DNA from: Thermoplasmatales archaeon ex4484_6
Lineage (GTDB): Archaea; Thermoplasmatota; Penumbrarchaeia; Penumbrarchaeales; Penumbrarchaeaceae
Reading direction: 5' to 3'
Assembly: GCA_002254385.1 (NCBI GenBank)
Contig: NJDO01000069.1
Coordinates: 1 to 8,631 of the forward strand
DNA length: 8,631 nucleotides
The notes under the pieces were generated by a model. It searched no databases. It saw only the letters and a program-made list of their open reading frames with translations, and was not told where the DNA came from. Position numbers and translations under genes: made by a program. Positions 1-5,379 of this stretch are shown piece by piece; position 1 is the stretch's first letter, and the number at the start of each line of letters is the position of its first letter.

Positions 1-98
1 ATACGAATGTATTATCATTCGTGTCCGATTTTATATCGTTTTGTTTTCGATCAAAGGGGAGCCCTGGCTCCTCTCATCATCGGTTCCTGGAGGAGGGC
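1..98. other. Left flank without a gene; three short hairpins
   Basis: I see no convincing gene here. Three inverted repeats are readable. ACGAATG (3-9) pairs with CATTCGT (16-22) across a 6-nt loop. An 8-bp GC-rich stem with one wobble pair lies at 56-63/66-73. GGAGGG (92-97) pairs with CCCTCC (100-105), running into the direct repeat. The open frame across this stretch has no family resemblance and runs into the repeat, so I do not call it. If the neighbouring 1,995-bp segment is an insertion, this would be the original chromosomal DNA downstream of tRNA-Thr. Confidence 0.5.
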
Positions 99-160
99 CC
101 CCTCCGGGGTCCGAACCCCTCAAGACCTCTGCACCCTTCATCTCTTCGACCTGAAGGGTG

Positions 161-167
161 AAAAAAA
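161..167 (-). terminator. Poly-T terminator downstream of the AbiE-like operon
   Basis: Read on the minus strand this is CTCTTTTTTTC, a T7 run followed by a 9-bp hairpin. Archaeal RNA polymerase stops at T-runs. Transcripts of the AbiE-like operon would meet this site about 120 nt after the stop codon of the nucleotidyltransferase. The same sequence in the right repeat copy follows tRNA-Thr. Confidence 0.5.
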
Positions 168-169
168 GA

Positions 170-183
170 GCCATCAGAGGGAT
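170..183 (-). pseudogene. tRNA-Thr 3'-end fragment
   Basis: Fourteen bases on the minus strand (ATCCCTCTGATGGC) repeat the end of the intact tRNA-Thr at 2164-2237, from the T-loop to the last acceptor-stem base, with one G-to-A change in the acceptor stem. No 5' two thirds of a tRNA is attached. It is best read as the tRNA end displaced by integration. Confidence 0.7.
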
Positions 184-288
184 CCTCCGAGTGGAAGATC
201 AATGGATAATTGAGATAGGGCGAGGAAGCCTGAACAAGCAGATCATGATTGGGAGATCACCTAATGGACCATCCATATCCCGGGCCGA

Positions 289-1011
289 TCATAAAAGCAC
301 CAGGGACCTGAACCTTTCTATCAGCCTGATTGCTTCTGAAGGGTCTATTCCGTATTTTTCAAAAGCAGCTCCGGAACATGAGATATCATCAATGACTTTC
401 TCAAGAAAGGGATGAGATGAAAAATATTCTCCAAGCAGGTTCACGTCGATTTGCTCCCCTCCTTTTCGCGGATCGATAAGTGAGAGGATGTCGGAATGAT
501 CCTTGATCATCTTGGATTGATCCCAGCATGGATCATCGCTTCTTTCATGGCAGACCCTCCAATTCCGATCCCATGCAGCTTTGAATTTCATCATCAGCAG
601 AACTGATCTGTTTGGGACAGGTACTTTTTGACCTTCAAGATCCCGGATCTCTGTTTGTCCATCCACGACATTCAAATGCAGTGAATCCCGACATCCTTCA
701 AAACTATCATATCCTCTATTTGCAATATCTATTATGACCCTACCATGAATTGTTTCCTTGTAAACGGAGTTGGTGGTTTCTGGATCAGTGTGGTAGTTAT
801 GATGATCCAACAGGAATTTCTTAAGACTTTTTTTAGTTCTATTATTGGTGATCAGATCGATATCGATCGAACCCCAGTAATCATTGTAGGAATGAACTGC
901 CCATCCTCCAACAAGAATTGTAATGGGATTCGCCAATGAGGACTCTCTGTCTCGAACCCATGAAAAAATTCTCTTCAATTCATCAAGTGATTCACGTGCT
1001 ATTGGCTCCAT
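289..1011 (-). CDS. AbiEii-like nucleotidyltransferase, putative toxin of a type IV toxin-antitoxin pair
   Basis: 240 residues, with the layout of the DNA polymerase beta-type nucleotidyltransferase fold. Residues 33-38 form a LVGGWA strand-turn. The metal-binding pair D50/D52 lies in GSIDID (47-52), and a likely third carboxylate is D95 in VIIDIA. A later helix, MMKFKAAWDR (140-149), is followed by KDHSDILSL (170-178), much like the K-A...D-x-x-D-(I/L) tail of AbiEii/MenT toxins. Known members add nucleotides to tRNA or other targets and block growth; the substrate here is unknown. A clear Shine-Dalgarno, GGTGA (1018-1022), lies 6 nt before the ATG, inside the end of the upstream gene. The two genes overlap by 20 nt, so translation is probably coupled. 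Gene order (regulator first, transferase second) is that of AbiE. It could instead belong to a related archaeal nucleotidyltransferase family. Confidence 0.72.
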   Translation of the reverse strand: MEPIARESLDELKRIFSWVRDRESSLANPITILVGGWAVHSYNDYWGSIDIDLITNNRTKKSLKKFLLDHHNYHTDPETTNSVYKETIHGRVIIDIANRGYDSFEGCRDSLHLNVVDGQTEIRDLEGQKVPVPNRSVLLMMKFKAAWDRNWRVCHERSDDPCWDQSKMIKDHSDILSLIDPRKGGEQIDVNLLGEYFSSHPFLEKVIDDISCSGAAFEKYGIDPSEAIRLIERFRSLVLL

Positions 1012-1984
1012 ACGATCTCACCATTTCAAGGAGAAGATCTCTTCCCGAATAACCTAGTCCTGCAATATCAAGGACCGTTTGATCCTTTGAAGTAATCCTG
1101 ATTTTATCCATTGTAAGGGAATTATCGAGAACATTTCTGTCAGGTTTGTATATTTTCAATTTGATCCCATTTTTTATTTCCGATGAGAATTCTCTTCTCA
1201 CGGTTTCCATCGTTCCCATGTCATCAATATAACATTGGACCATGTCACTTCTAACACCCAGACCAAAATGAAGCGTCGATGCAATATAAGCACACATTAC
1301 AACCGTTGACCCCCTTCTTTCAGCCCATGCGGTTAATGTTCTAGCCAGATCATGAGTTGAATAAAACGAGGTGGTAATCTCAGTTTTCTCCAATTCCTTC
1401 AGGGGCCTTTCCCATGCAACCGCATTCAAAAGACCTTGCATATCTGTGATCTTCACAAGGTTCCCGTTCTGATCCACAAAATCTCTCGCGATTAGATTTG
1501 TAATCACCCCATGGGTCCATCCGTATGAGATATTGTTGGATTTGGATATGCTTCTTATGGAGCATGGTCCTTTTTCAAACAAATACAGAATTATTTTCCA
1601 TGCTTTTTCCGAGGTCAGCTTTCCTCTTGGTCTGAGGTTGTCCTTCTGGATGAAGATGTTGTCCGGAAGTTGAATTATACCTACTTTCAAGAGTTTTGCA
1701 GCTCTAAGTATGGAATCCGGAAAAAGTCTGCCCGCAAGTATGACTTTGCTCACGTTTTTATCCAGTTCCTTTACAAGGAGAAGATGTGATAGTTTATCCC
1801 ATGAAGCTGTTCGGCAAAACTCGACAATGATTCTCTTATCACCTTCCTCGATCATCAAATCGACCCTGACCGGATATTCGGTGGAAACCCGAATATCCAA
1901 ATGGAATCTTGCTCTATTTGAGAGTAGCAGCTCTTTCCGCAGTGTCTCTCTAAGGAGTTCGATATCTTTCGATCTTACTGTCAT
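992..1984 (-). CDS. AbiEi-like winged-helix regulator/antitoxin with an extra N-terminal domain
   Basis: 330 residues. Residues 1-115 form an alpha/beta domain in which VDLMIEEGDKRIIVEF (41-56) and the following VSKVILAG strand resemble the core of a PD-(D/E)xK nuclease fold. The usual Lys after E55 is missing (E-F-C), so it may bind rather than cut. Residues 124-180 read as a winged helix-turn-helix (helices near 125-136, 143-149 and 154-167). Residues 205-330 look like the C-terminal domain of AbiEi-type antitoxins, ending in LDIAGLGYSGRDLLLEM (305-321). AbiEi proteins repress their own operon and neutralise the partner transferase. The ATG at 1984 is favoured because an in-frame TAA lies four codons upstream and a TATA box is centred 27 bp upstream, giving a leaderless message. 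Palindromes upstream fit autoregulation. Family assignment comes from sequence pattern and gene context only. Confidence 0.65.
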   Translation of the reverse strand: MTVRSKDIELLRETLRKELLLSNRARFHLDIRVSTEYPVRVDLMIEEGDKRIIVEFCRTASWDKLSHLLLVKELDKNVSKVILAGRLFPDSILRAAKLLKVGIIQLPDNIFIQKDNLRPRGKLTSEKAWKIILYLFEKGPCSIRSISKSNNISYGWTHGVITNLIARDFVDQNGNLVKITDMQGLLNAVAWERPLKELEKTEITTSFYSTHDLARTLTAWAERRGSTVVMCAYIASTLHFGLGVRSDMVQCYIDDMGTMETVRREFSSEIKNGIKLKIYKPDRNVLDNSLTMDKIRITSKDQTVLDIAGLGYSGRDLLLEMVRSYGANST

Positions 1985-2080
1985 ATGGGTATCTTAAATT
2001 AGTGTATAATATAAAAACCTATCAGTGATATGGGTATCTGTTATTTGAGATACGTATGCATGAGTATCAGTGATACATCT
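1985..2080 (-). promoter_or_regulatory. Promoter and tandem operator of the AbiE-like operon
   Basis: The minus strand carries a TATA box, TTTATATT, at about 2007-2015, centred 27 bp before the ATG. Around it are related palindromes: TATCAGTGATA (2020-2030), GTATCT...AGATAC (2034-2039/2048-2053) and the perfect 13-mer GTATCAGTGATAC (2064-2076). Two motifs recur exactly 45 bp apart: ATATGGGTATCT at 1983-1994 and 2028-2039, and TATCAGTGATA at 2020-2030 and 2065-2075. A roughly 50-bp operator unit therefore seems to be tandemly duplicated. Binding here would cover the TATA and BRE region and repress transcription; the likely ligand is the product of the first gene. Confidence 0.65.
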
Positions 2081-2093
2081 GCGCAGTCTCAAG

Positions 2094-2178
2094 CCCCTCC
2101 GGGGTCCGAACCCCTCAAGACCTCTGCACCCTTCATCTCTTCGACCTGAAGGGTGAAAAAAAGAGCCACCAGAGGGAT
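2094..2178. repeat. 85-bp direct repeat, right copy (attL-like), overlapping tRNA-Thr
   Basis: Partner of 99-183. It begins 71 bp past the tRNA-Thr 3' end and stops inside the T-loop of the tRNA. Its far end, GGGGTCCGAACCCCTC (2101-2116), is an inverted copy (15 of 16) of the tRNA-Thr T-arm at 2172-2187. The repeat is therefore bounded on one side by a T-arm-like sequence and ends on the other inside the real T-arm. The 9-bp hairpin arms here are 2127-2135 and 2147-2155. Confidence 0.9.
2156..2162 (-). terminator. Poly-T terminator of tRNA-Thr
   Basis: Two bases past the discriminator base the minus strand reads CTTTTTTTC, a T7 run typical of archaeal tRNA gene termination. Confidence 0.6.
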
Positions 2179-2237
2179 TCGGACCCCCGACCTTCTGATT
2201 ACGAATCAGACGCTCTACCAGGCTAAGCTACGGTGGC
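2164..2237 (-). tRNA. tRNA-Thr (anticodon CGU), intronless
   Basis: The minus strand folds into a complete cloverleaf: acceptor GCCACCG/TGGTGGC (one G-T pair), D-stem GCTT/GAGC, anticodon stem TCTGA/TCAGA, loop TTCGTAA with anticodon CGT (reads ACG), a 5-nt variable loop and T-stem GGGGG/CCCTC. Discriminator base 73 is T and CCA is not encoded. The T-loop reads TCCGAAT, so position 55 is C instead of the nearly universal T. The gene lies 59 bp after the end of pgk on the same strand. I find no good TATA box between them, so it may be processed from a pgk read-through transcript. Confidence 0.93.
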
Positions 2238-2296
2238 ATTTTCTTAGCGTTTGTCAGCCGTGAAGCAGGGCCACTACTTGAATTTTTCCGGTAATG

Positions 2297-3553
2297 TCAC
2301 TTCTGTGACTCTTCCTCACCCTCGGGAAACATCCCCCTTGATGTTCTCAGAGCGCCGAGGGCCGGCATCTCCTTGCCGCTGAGATAATTAATGAGAGCTC
2401 CCCCCCCCGTCGATACATGATCGATACCCGTCATCTTTCTGTCCTTGATGACCTGTGTTGTCTCCCCTCCCCCCATCACCGAATACCCTTCGGAATCGTT
2501 GATGGCCTTGAATATCTCGATGGTCCCTTCGGAGAACTCCGGTATCTCGTAGACACCTGCAGGACCATTTGCGATGATGGTCCTTGCCTCCTTGATCACA
2601 ATGGAATACCTGGCTATGGTATCGATCGAGATATCATATATCGGAGCATCCGCAGGGAGCTCCGAAAGGGTGATCCTCTCCCTTTTTCCGTCCCTGTTCA
2701 GCGCCATGTCCGAGGGATAGCAGATCCTGTCCGGATGTTCGGCAAGCATCTTCCTGCATCTCTCCACGAGTTCATCCGCATCCTTCAGTTCCGACCTGAT
2801 GAAGTTGATGTTCGGCGTTCCAAGATCGTATCCATCCGCCCACTGGAACATGGAACCCACGACTCCCACCGTGAGAAGCTTGTCGATTATATTCCTGCCC
2901 AGCAGGTGCTCCGCAACCTTTATGGAATCATCCACCTTCAGGCCGCCGAGGACCGCAATGCATGGCCGCTCGGGATTCTCGGTCACCCTTTTCAATGCCC
3001 TGAGCTCCTTCTCCATCAGGGGCCCTGCACAGCTGGGCATGAGCCGGCAGAAACCGACGAGCGTCGGTTGTGACCTGTGTATTGCCGAGAACGCATCGTT
3101 CACAAAGACATCGGCAAGGGGCGAAAGCGTCCTGACGATGTGGCTCTTCTCCTGGGTGTCCATGGTCGCGTCCTTGAGCACAACCTCCTCGGCATAGAAC
3201 CTGGAGTTCTCGAGGAGTATGATATCCCCAACTTCCATGGCTTTGATGGCGTCCACGGCCCTCTTCTGGAAAAGGCTGTCCACGTAGATGACATCCCTTT
3301 CGAGCAGGTCCGACAGGACCTTCGCATGTTCGGACAGATTCACGTAATCCTTTTTCCCCGGTCTGCTCTGATGTGCGAGAAGTATCAGCTTGCAGAGGGG
3401 GAGCTTCCTGATGGACCTTGCATGTTCCTCGATCCTCTTGAAGGAGAGTATCTCACCTGTATCGGGATTGATGGGTGAATTGATGTCCACCCGCATGAGG
3501 ACCGTTTTATTTGCAAGGTCCAGGTCCGAGATGGTGTAAAATGGAAGGGCCAT
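2297..3553 (-). CDS. pgk: Phosphoglycerate kinase (archaeal type)
   Basis: 418 residues, close to the usual archaeal length. It catalyses 1,3-bisphosphoglycerate + ADP to 3-phosphoglycerate + ATP in the cytoplasm, in glycolysis and gluconeogenesis. Substrate-side motifs are RVDIN (21-25), HQSR (61-64), R118 in ENSRF and NDAFSAIHR (152-160). The middle GPLMEKE leads to GGLK (203-206). Nucleotide-side motifs are GPAGVYE (330-336) and GGGET (361-365). All key residues appear intact. I prefer the ATG at 3553 to the in-frame GTG at 3577. A BRE/TATA pair (CGAAAAGATTTAAAG) is centred near 3588, too close to the GTG. GGTG (3561-3564) lies 7 nt before the ATG, and homologues begin near this point. The tail after 408 is acidic and variable. 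The gene is probably monocistronic or reads into tRNA-Thr. Confidence 0.97.
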   Translation of the reverse strand: MALPFYTISDLDLANKTVLMRVDINSPINPDTGEILSFKRIEEHARSIRKLPLCKLILLAHQSRPGKKDYVNLSEHAKVLSDLLERDVIYVDSLFQKRAVDAIKAMEVGDIILLENSRFYAEEVVLKDATMDTQEKSHIVRTLSPLADVFVNDAFSAIHRSQPTLVGFCRLMPSCAGPLMEKELRALKRVTENPERPCIAVLGGLKVDDSIKVAEHLLGRNIIDKLLTVGVVGSMFQWADGYDLGTPNINFIRSELKDADELVERCRKMLAEHPDRICYPSDMALNRDGKRERITLSELPADAPIYDISIDTIARYSIVIKEARTIIANGPAGVYEIPEFSEGTIEIFKAINDSEGYSVMGGGETTQVIKDRKMTGIDHVSTGGGALINYLSGKEMPALGALRTSRGMFPEGEEESQK

Positions 3554-3584
3554 TTGGATGCACCGGAGCTTAATCACAGGGTCC

Positions 3585-3599
3585 CTTTAAATCTTTTCG
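3585..3599 (-). promoter_or_regulatory. pgk: pgk promoter (BRE + TATA)
   Basis: On the minus strand CGAAAAG (BRE-like, 3593-3599) directly precedes ATTTAAAG (3585-3592). Start of transcription is expected about 26 bp further on, near 3562, leaving a leader of roughly 9 nt before the ATG at 3553. Confidence 0.55.
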
Positions 3600-3675
3600 T
3601 TCCCTTGGCGGAACCCGGGAAGAGGGGTGGATCTACAACCCTGCGGGAGAAAAGGGGTATTCGATACAAGCGCCG

Positions 3676-3727
3676 CCCTTCCACCTGACGGCATGATCGA
3701 TACCATGAATGGATATAGATGGAAGGG
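3676..3727. repeat. Inverted repeat in the pgk/RDD divergent gap
   Basis: CCCTTCCA (3676-3683) and TGGAAGGG (3720-3727) are perfect inverted arms with a 36-nt centre. The gap (3554-3837) otherwise shows only the two divergent promoters. A 33-codon open frame beginning at 3705 has no usable start signal. The inverted repeat could be a regulator site or chance. Confidence 0.3.
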
Positions 3728-3781
3728 AAATTGCATTCCCCGGCGAAATGCAGGGTTTTGGCAAATATTTGTTCGGACATT

Positions 3782-3798
3782 CGGAAACGTTAATATTT
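3782..3798 (+). promoter_or_regulatory. Promoter of the RDD-family gene
   Basis: CGGAAACG (3782-3789, BRE-like) followed by TTAATATT (3790-3797). Transcription would begin near 3820, giving a leader of about 18 nt to the ATG at 3838. This places the promoter inside the longest open frame and argues against its upstream ATG at 3709. Confidence 0.55.
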
Positions 3799-3837
3799 CA
3801 CCGTAGTTTATGGTGGACCGGACTTCGGGGGCGTTCC

Positions 3838-5208
3838 ATGGCCAAACATCCGGTGATGATGAAATACAGCTATGAGCTGAAGGAAAACCTTGCAAGGAGG
3901 GCCCTGGCCCAGCTCATAGACCTGACCGTGGTGGGGATCCCCCTTTTCATTCTGTTCGTGTTCTTCGGTCTGGGGGTTCTGCAGTCCAACCCCATGAACG
4001 CCATAGTGGGCCTTCTGGGGCCCCTTCTCTACACCCAGCAGGTCCAGGGCGTGAGCGAAACGTCCCCATTCATAGCCATGATAGTGTTCGTCATATTCCA
4101 GTCGTTCCTGCTCCCTCTCTACTATTACTGGAGGGAGTGCAATTCCAGAAGGACACTCGGGAAGTACCTGATGCATCTGGACCCCGTCAGAAAGGACAAT
4201 TATTTTCCCACCAAATGGGACGCTCTTCAGAGAAACTACGTCAAATATATCGCGGGAGCGGTCGGAGGTTACCTTCTGGGATTCGTGGGGTGGTATCTGT
4301 TCATATGTCTGGCAGCGCTCATCGACCTCAAGATGGGTCCTGAATACAAGATGGATGTCAGGCAGAGATTGACGGAGGTCCCCTTCGGTACCGCCGTTCT
4401 GGTCGAGAGGCCCAAGGTGCCGTTCGGGGAGATAGCCGTTGACGGAGGAAGATGGGCCAGGCTGAGGGAGAAGGAGAAGAAGGCGAGAAAGTTCGCCAAG
4501 CAGATGAAGAAGGAAGAGAAAGCCGGAAGGAAGATGTCCAGGATAAAGGTGAAGGAGGAGGTCAAGAGGGAACACATCAAGAAGAACCTGACCCGATCCT
4601 CTAAGAAGCTCGAGCTCGCCCTGACAGGTGAGGGGGCCGAAAGGAAGACATCATCCCTTCTGGAAAAGGTGAGACCCGGAAAGAGGAAGCAAAGGGTGAA
4701 CCTGGTAGAGGAGGAGGAGATGGAAGAGGTTCTGGAACTCGAATCGGATACGGCGGGATCCGGGGATCTCGAAGAGAGCAAGGAGGAAAAGATCTCCCCG
4801 ATGGAGGAGGAGCCGGAGGTCCCGAAAACGGCAAGGAAGCTTGACATCGAAATGGAAGAGGAAGAGCCCAAGCCGGGGAAGAAGCTCCCGTTCTGGAAGA
4901 GATTGTTCGGAGGAGGAAAGAAGCATCATGATGTTGAAGGGGAAGCTCCGGCCGGAGATACCGCCCCGGGTCCAGGCATGGACCGACCCCTGGCAGCTCC
5001 CCTCGTCAAGAAGGATGCGGAAAGGGACGAGATTATTCTCCAGTTCATGATGGATTTCGACATCGATGAGGACAGGGCGAAGGGTCTTTACGATATGGGA
5101 TACAGGAAGAAGGAGGACCTCAAGGACGCAATTCCCCAGGATCTGATGATGATAAGGGGATTGAACCCGACGATCGCGAAGAGAATAATATCAAGGGCAA
5201 ATGAATGA
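3838..5208 (+). CDS. RDD-family membrane protein with charged linker and C-terminal helix-hairpin-helix domain
   Basis: 456 residues from the ATG at 3838. Residues 19-28 (ARRALAQLID) match the Arg/Asp-containing first helix that names the RDD family. Three hydrophobic segments follow (about 24-46, 77-97, 137-163), and RRTLGKYLMHLDPVR (104-118) is the conserved loop of the family. After 170 the chain is soluble and highly charged: Lys-rich (about 205-290), then Glu-rich (290-345), then a basic patch KKLPFWKRLF (348-357). Residues about 396-456 read as a helix-hairpin-helix/SAM-like domain, with ...MGYRKKEDLKDA... and MIRGLNPTIAKRII. RDD proteins are poorly understood; some are implicated in ion transport. 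The HhH could bind nucleic acid or act in protein contacts, held at the inner face of the membrane. Stop and next gene are in the same frame. Alternative starts are 3856 and 3859; the 3709 start is unlikely. Confidence 0.8.
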   Translation: MAKHPVMMKYSYELKENLARRALAQLIDLTVVGIPLFILFVFFGLGVLQSNPMNAIVGLLGPLLYTQQVQGVSETSPFIAMIVFVIFQSFLLPLYYYWRECNSRRTLGKYLMHLDPVRKDNYFPTKWDALQRNYVKYIAGAVGGYLLGFVGWYLFICLAALIDLKMGPEYKMDVRQRLTEVPFGTAVLVERPKVPFGEIAVDGGRWARLREKEKKARKFAKQMKKEEKAGRKMSRIKVKEEVKREHIKKNLTRSSKKLELALTGEGAERKTSSLLEKVRPGKRKQRVNLVEEEEMEEVLELESDTAGSGDLEESKEEKISPMEEEPEVPKTARKLDIEMEEEEPKPGKKLPFWKRLFGGGKKHHDVEGEAPAGDTAPGPGMDRPLAAPLVKKDAERDEIILQFMMDFDIDEDRAKGLYDMGYRKKEDLKDAIPQDLMMIRGLNPTIAKRIISRANE

Positions 5209-5311
5209 GACCAACGTTACCGGGTCAAGCTCACAGAGTTATTTCAAGCTGGTCTATCATTTTTATCTCTGTACAATCAACTATTAATATTACAACCATG
5301 GCTTGAATATC
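5209..5311 (+). promoter_or_regulatory. Intergenic stretch with promoter of the C11 protease
   Basis: A T5 run at 5260-5264 may end transcription of the RDD gene. TTCAAGC (5243-5249) and GCTTGAA (5301-5307) are inverted. The TATA box ATTAATATT (5283-5291) is centred about 26 bp before the ATG at 5312, the spacing expected for a leaderless transcript, which supports that ATG as the true start of the protease gene. No in-frame stop separates this stretch from the protease frame. Confidence 0.5.
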
Positions 5312-5379
5312 ATGGGGGTACTGATATTCTGAAAGCCCGGGTAACTTATCTGATACTGGCCTTACAGCTTGTATCACCC
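5312..5379 (+). other. Signal-peptide coding stretch of the C11 protease, out of frame with its probable ATG
   Basis: In the protease frame, codons from 5329 read a basic n-region (L-K-A-R) and a hydrophobic core (about VTYLILALQLVSPLLISG), continuing past 5380. A plausible cleavage falls after the Ala of LIQA (5416-5418). There is no ATG, GTG or TTG in frame between 5209 and 5379. The ATG at 5312 meets a stop after six codons (MGVLIF). One extra G in the G5 run 5314-5318 would put it in frame and give a normal signal peptide. This is either a sequence error or a true frameshift. Confidence 0.6.

Larger units (their letters stand above)
99..183. repeat. 85-bp direct repeat, left copy (attR-like)
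   Basis: Matches 2094-2178 at every base except 174 (t, against c at 2169). It holds, from left to right, a GC-rich T-arm-like hairpin (GGGGT 106-110 / ACCCC 115-119), a perfect 9-bp stem (CACCCTTCA 132-140 / TGAAGGGTG 152-160, 11-nt loop), an A7 run (161-167) and the last 14 bases of tRNA-Thr (170-183). The single mismatch falls in the acceptor-stem part and would break a base pair, as expected for a copy no longer under selection as a tRNA. Confidence 0.9.
99..2178 (-). mobile_element. Putative att-bounded genetic element in the tRNA-Thr locus carrying an AbiE-like module
   Basis: An 85-bp direct repeat (99-183 and 2094-2178, one mismatch, offset 1,995 bp) bounds this segment. The right copy contains the 3' end of an intact tRNA-Thr gene; the left copy carries only the last 14 bases. 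This is the arrangement expected when an element inserts into a tRNA gene and rebuilds it. The content is one minus-strand operon, its operator region and a 105-bp spacer (184-288) in which I see nothing. No integrase, transposase or replication gene is present, so movement would need help in trans, or the element is decayed. The interior is visibly richer in A+T than pgk and the RDD gene. The alternative is a repeat duplicated for another reason, with the two genes trapped by chance. Confidence 0.55.

Noticed and set aside
7..213. Plus-strand open frame of 68 codons at the left edge
   Set aside because: It crosses GC-rich hairpins and the att-like repeat, and its sequence shows no protein-like pattern.
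158..415. Plus-strand open frame of 85 codons
   Set aside because: It begins inside the direct repeat and runs antisense to the end of the nucleotidyltransferase gene; no family pattern and no usable start signal.
99..2178. CRISPR or insertion-sequence explanation for the 85-bp repeats
   Set aside because: There are only two copies, 2 kb apart, in direct orientation and sharing a tRNA end. No transposase, no terminal inverted repeats of the segment and no spacer array are present.
2417..3478. Long plus-strand open frames opposite pgk
   Set aside because: They are antisense shadows of a clearly conserved gene; none shows domain features or a promoter.
3554..3577. GTG start for pgk at 3577
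   Set aside because: The TATA box near 3588 is too close to allow a transcript that includes it; the ATG at 3553 has GGTG at the right distance.
3709..3837. Upstream extension of the RDD protein to the ATG at 3709
   Set aside because: The TATA/BRE pair at 3782-3797 lies inside it, and the extra 43 residues precede the normal RDD N-terminus.
3808..4871. Long minus-strand open frames opposite the RDD gene
   Set aside because: They reflect the biased codons of the Lys/Glu-rich linker and give low-complexity Ser/Leu/Pro-rich proteins.
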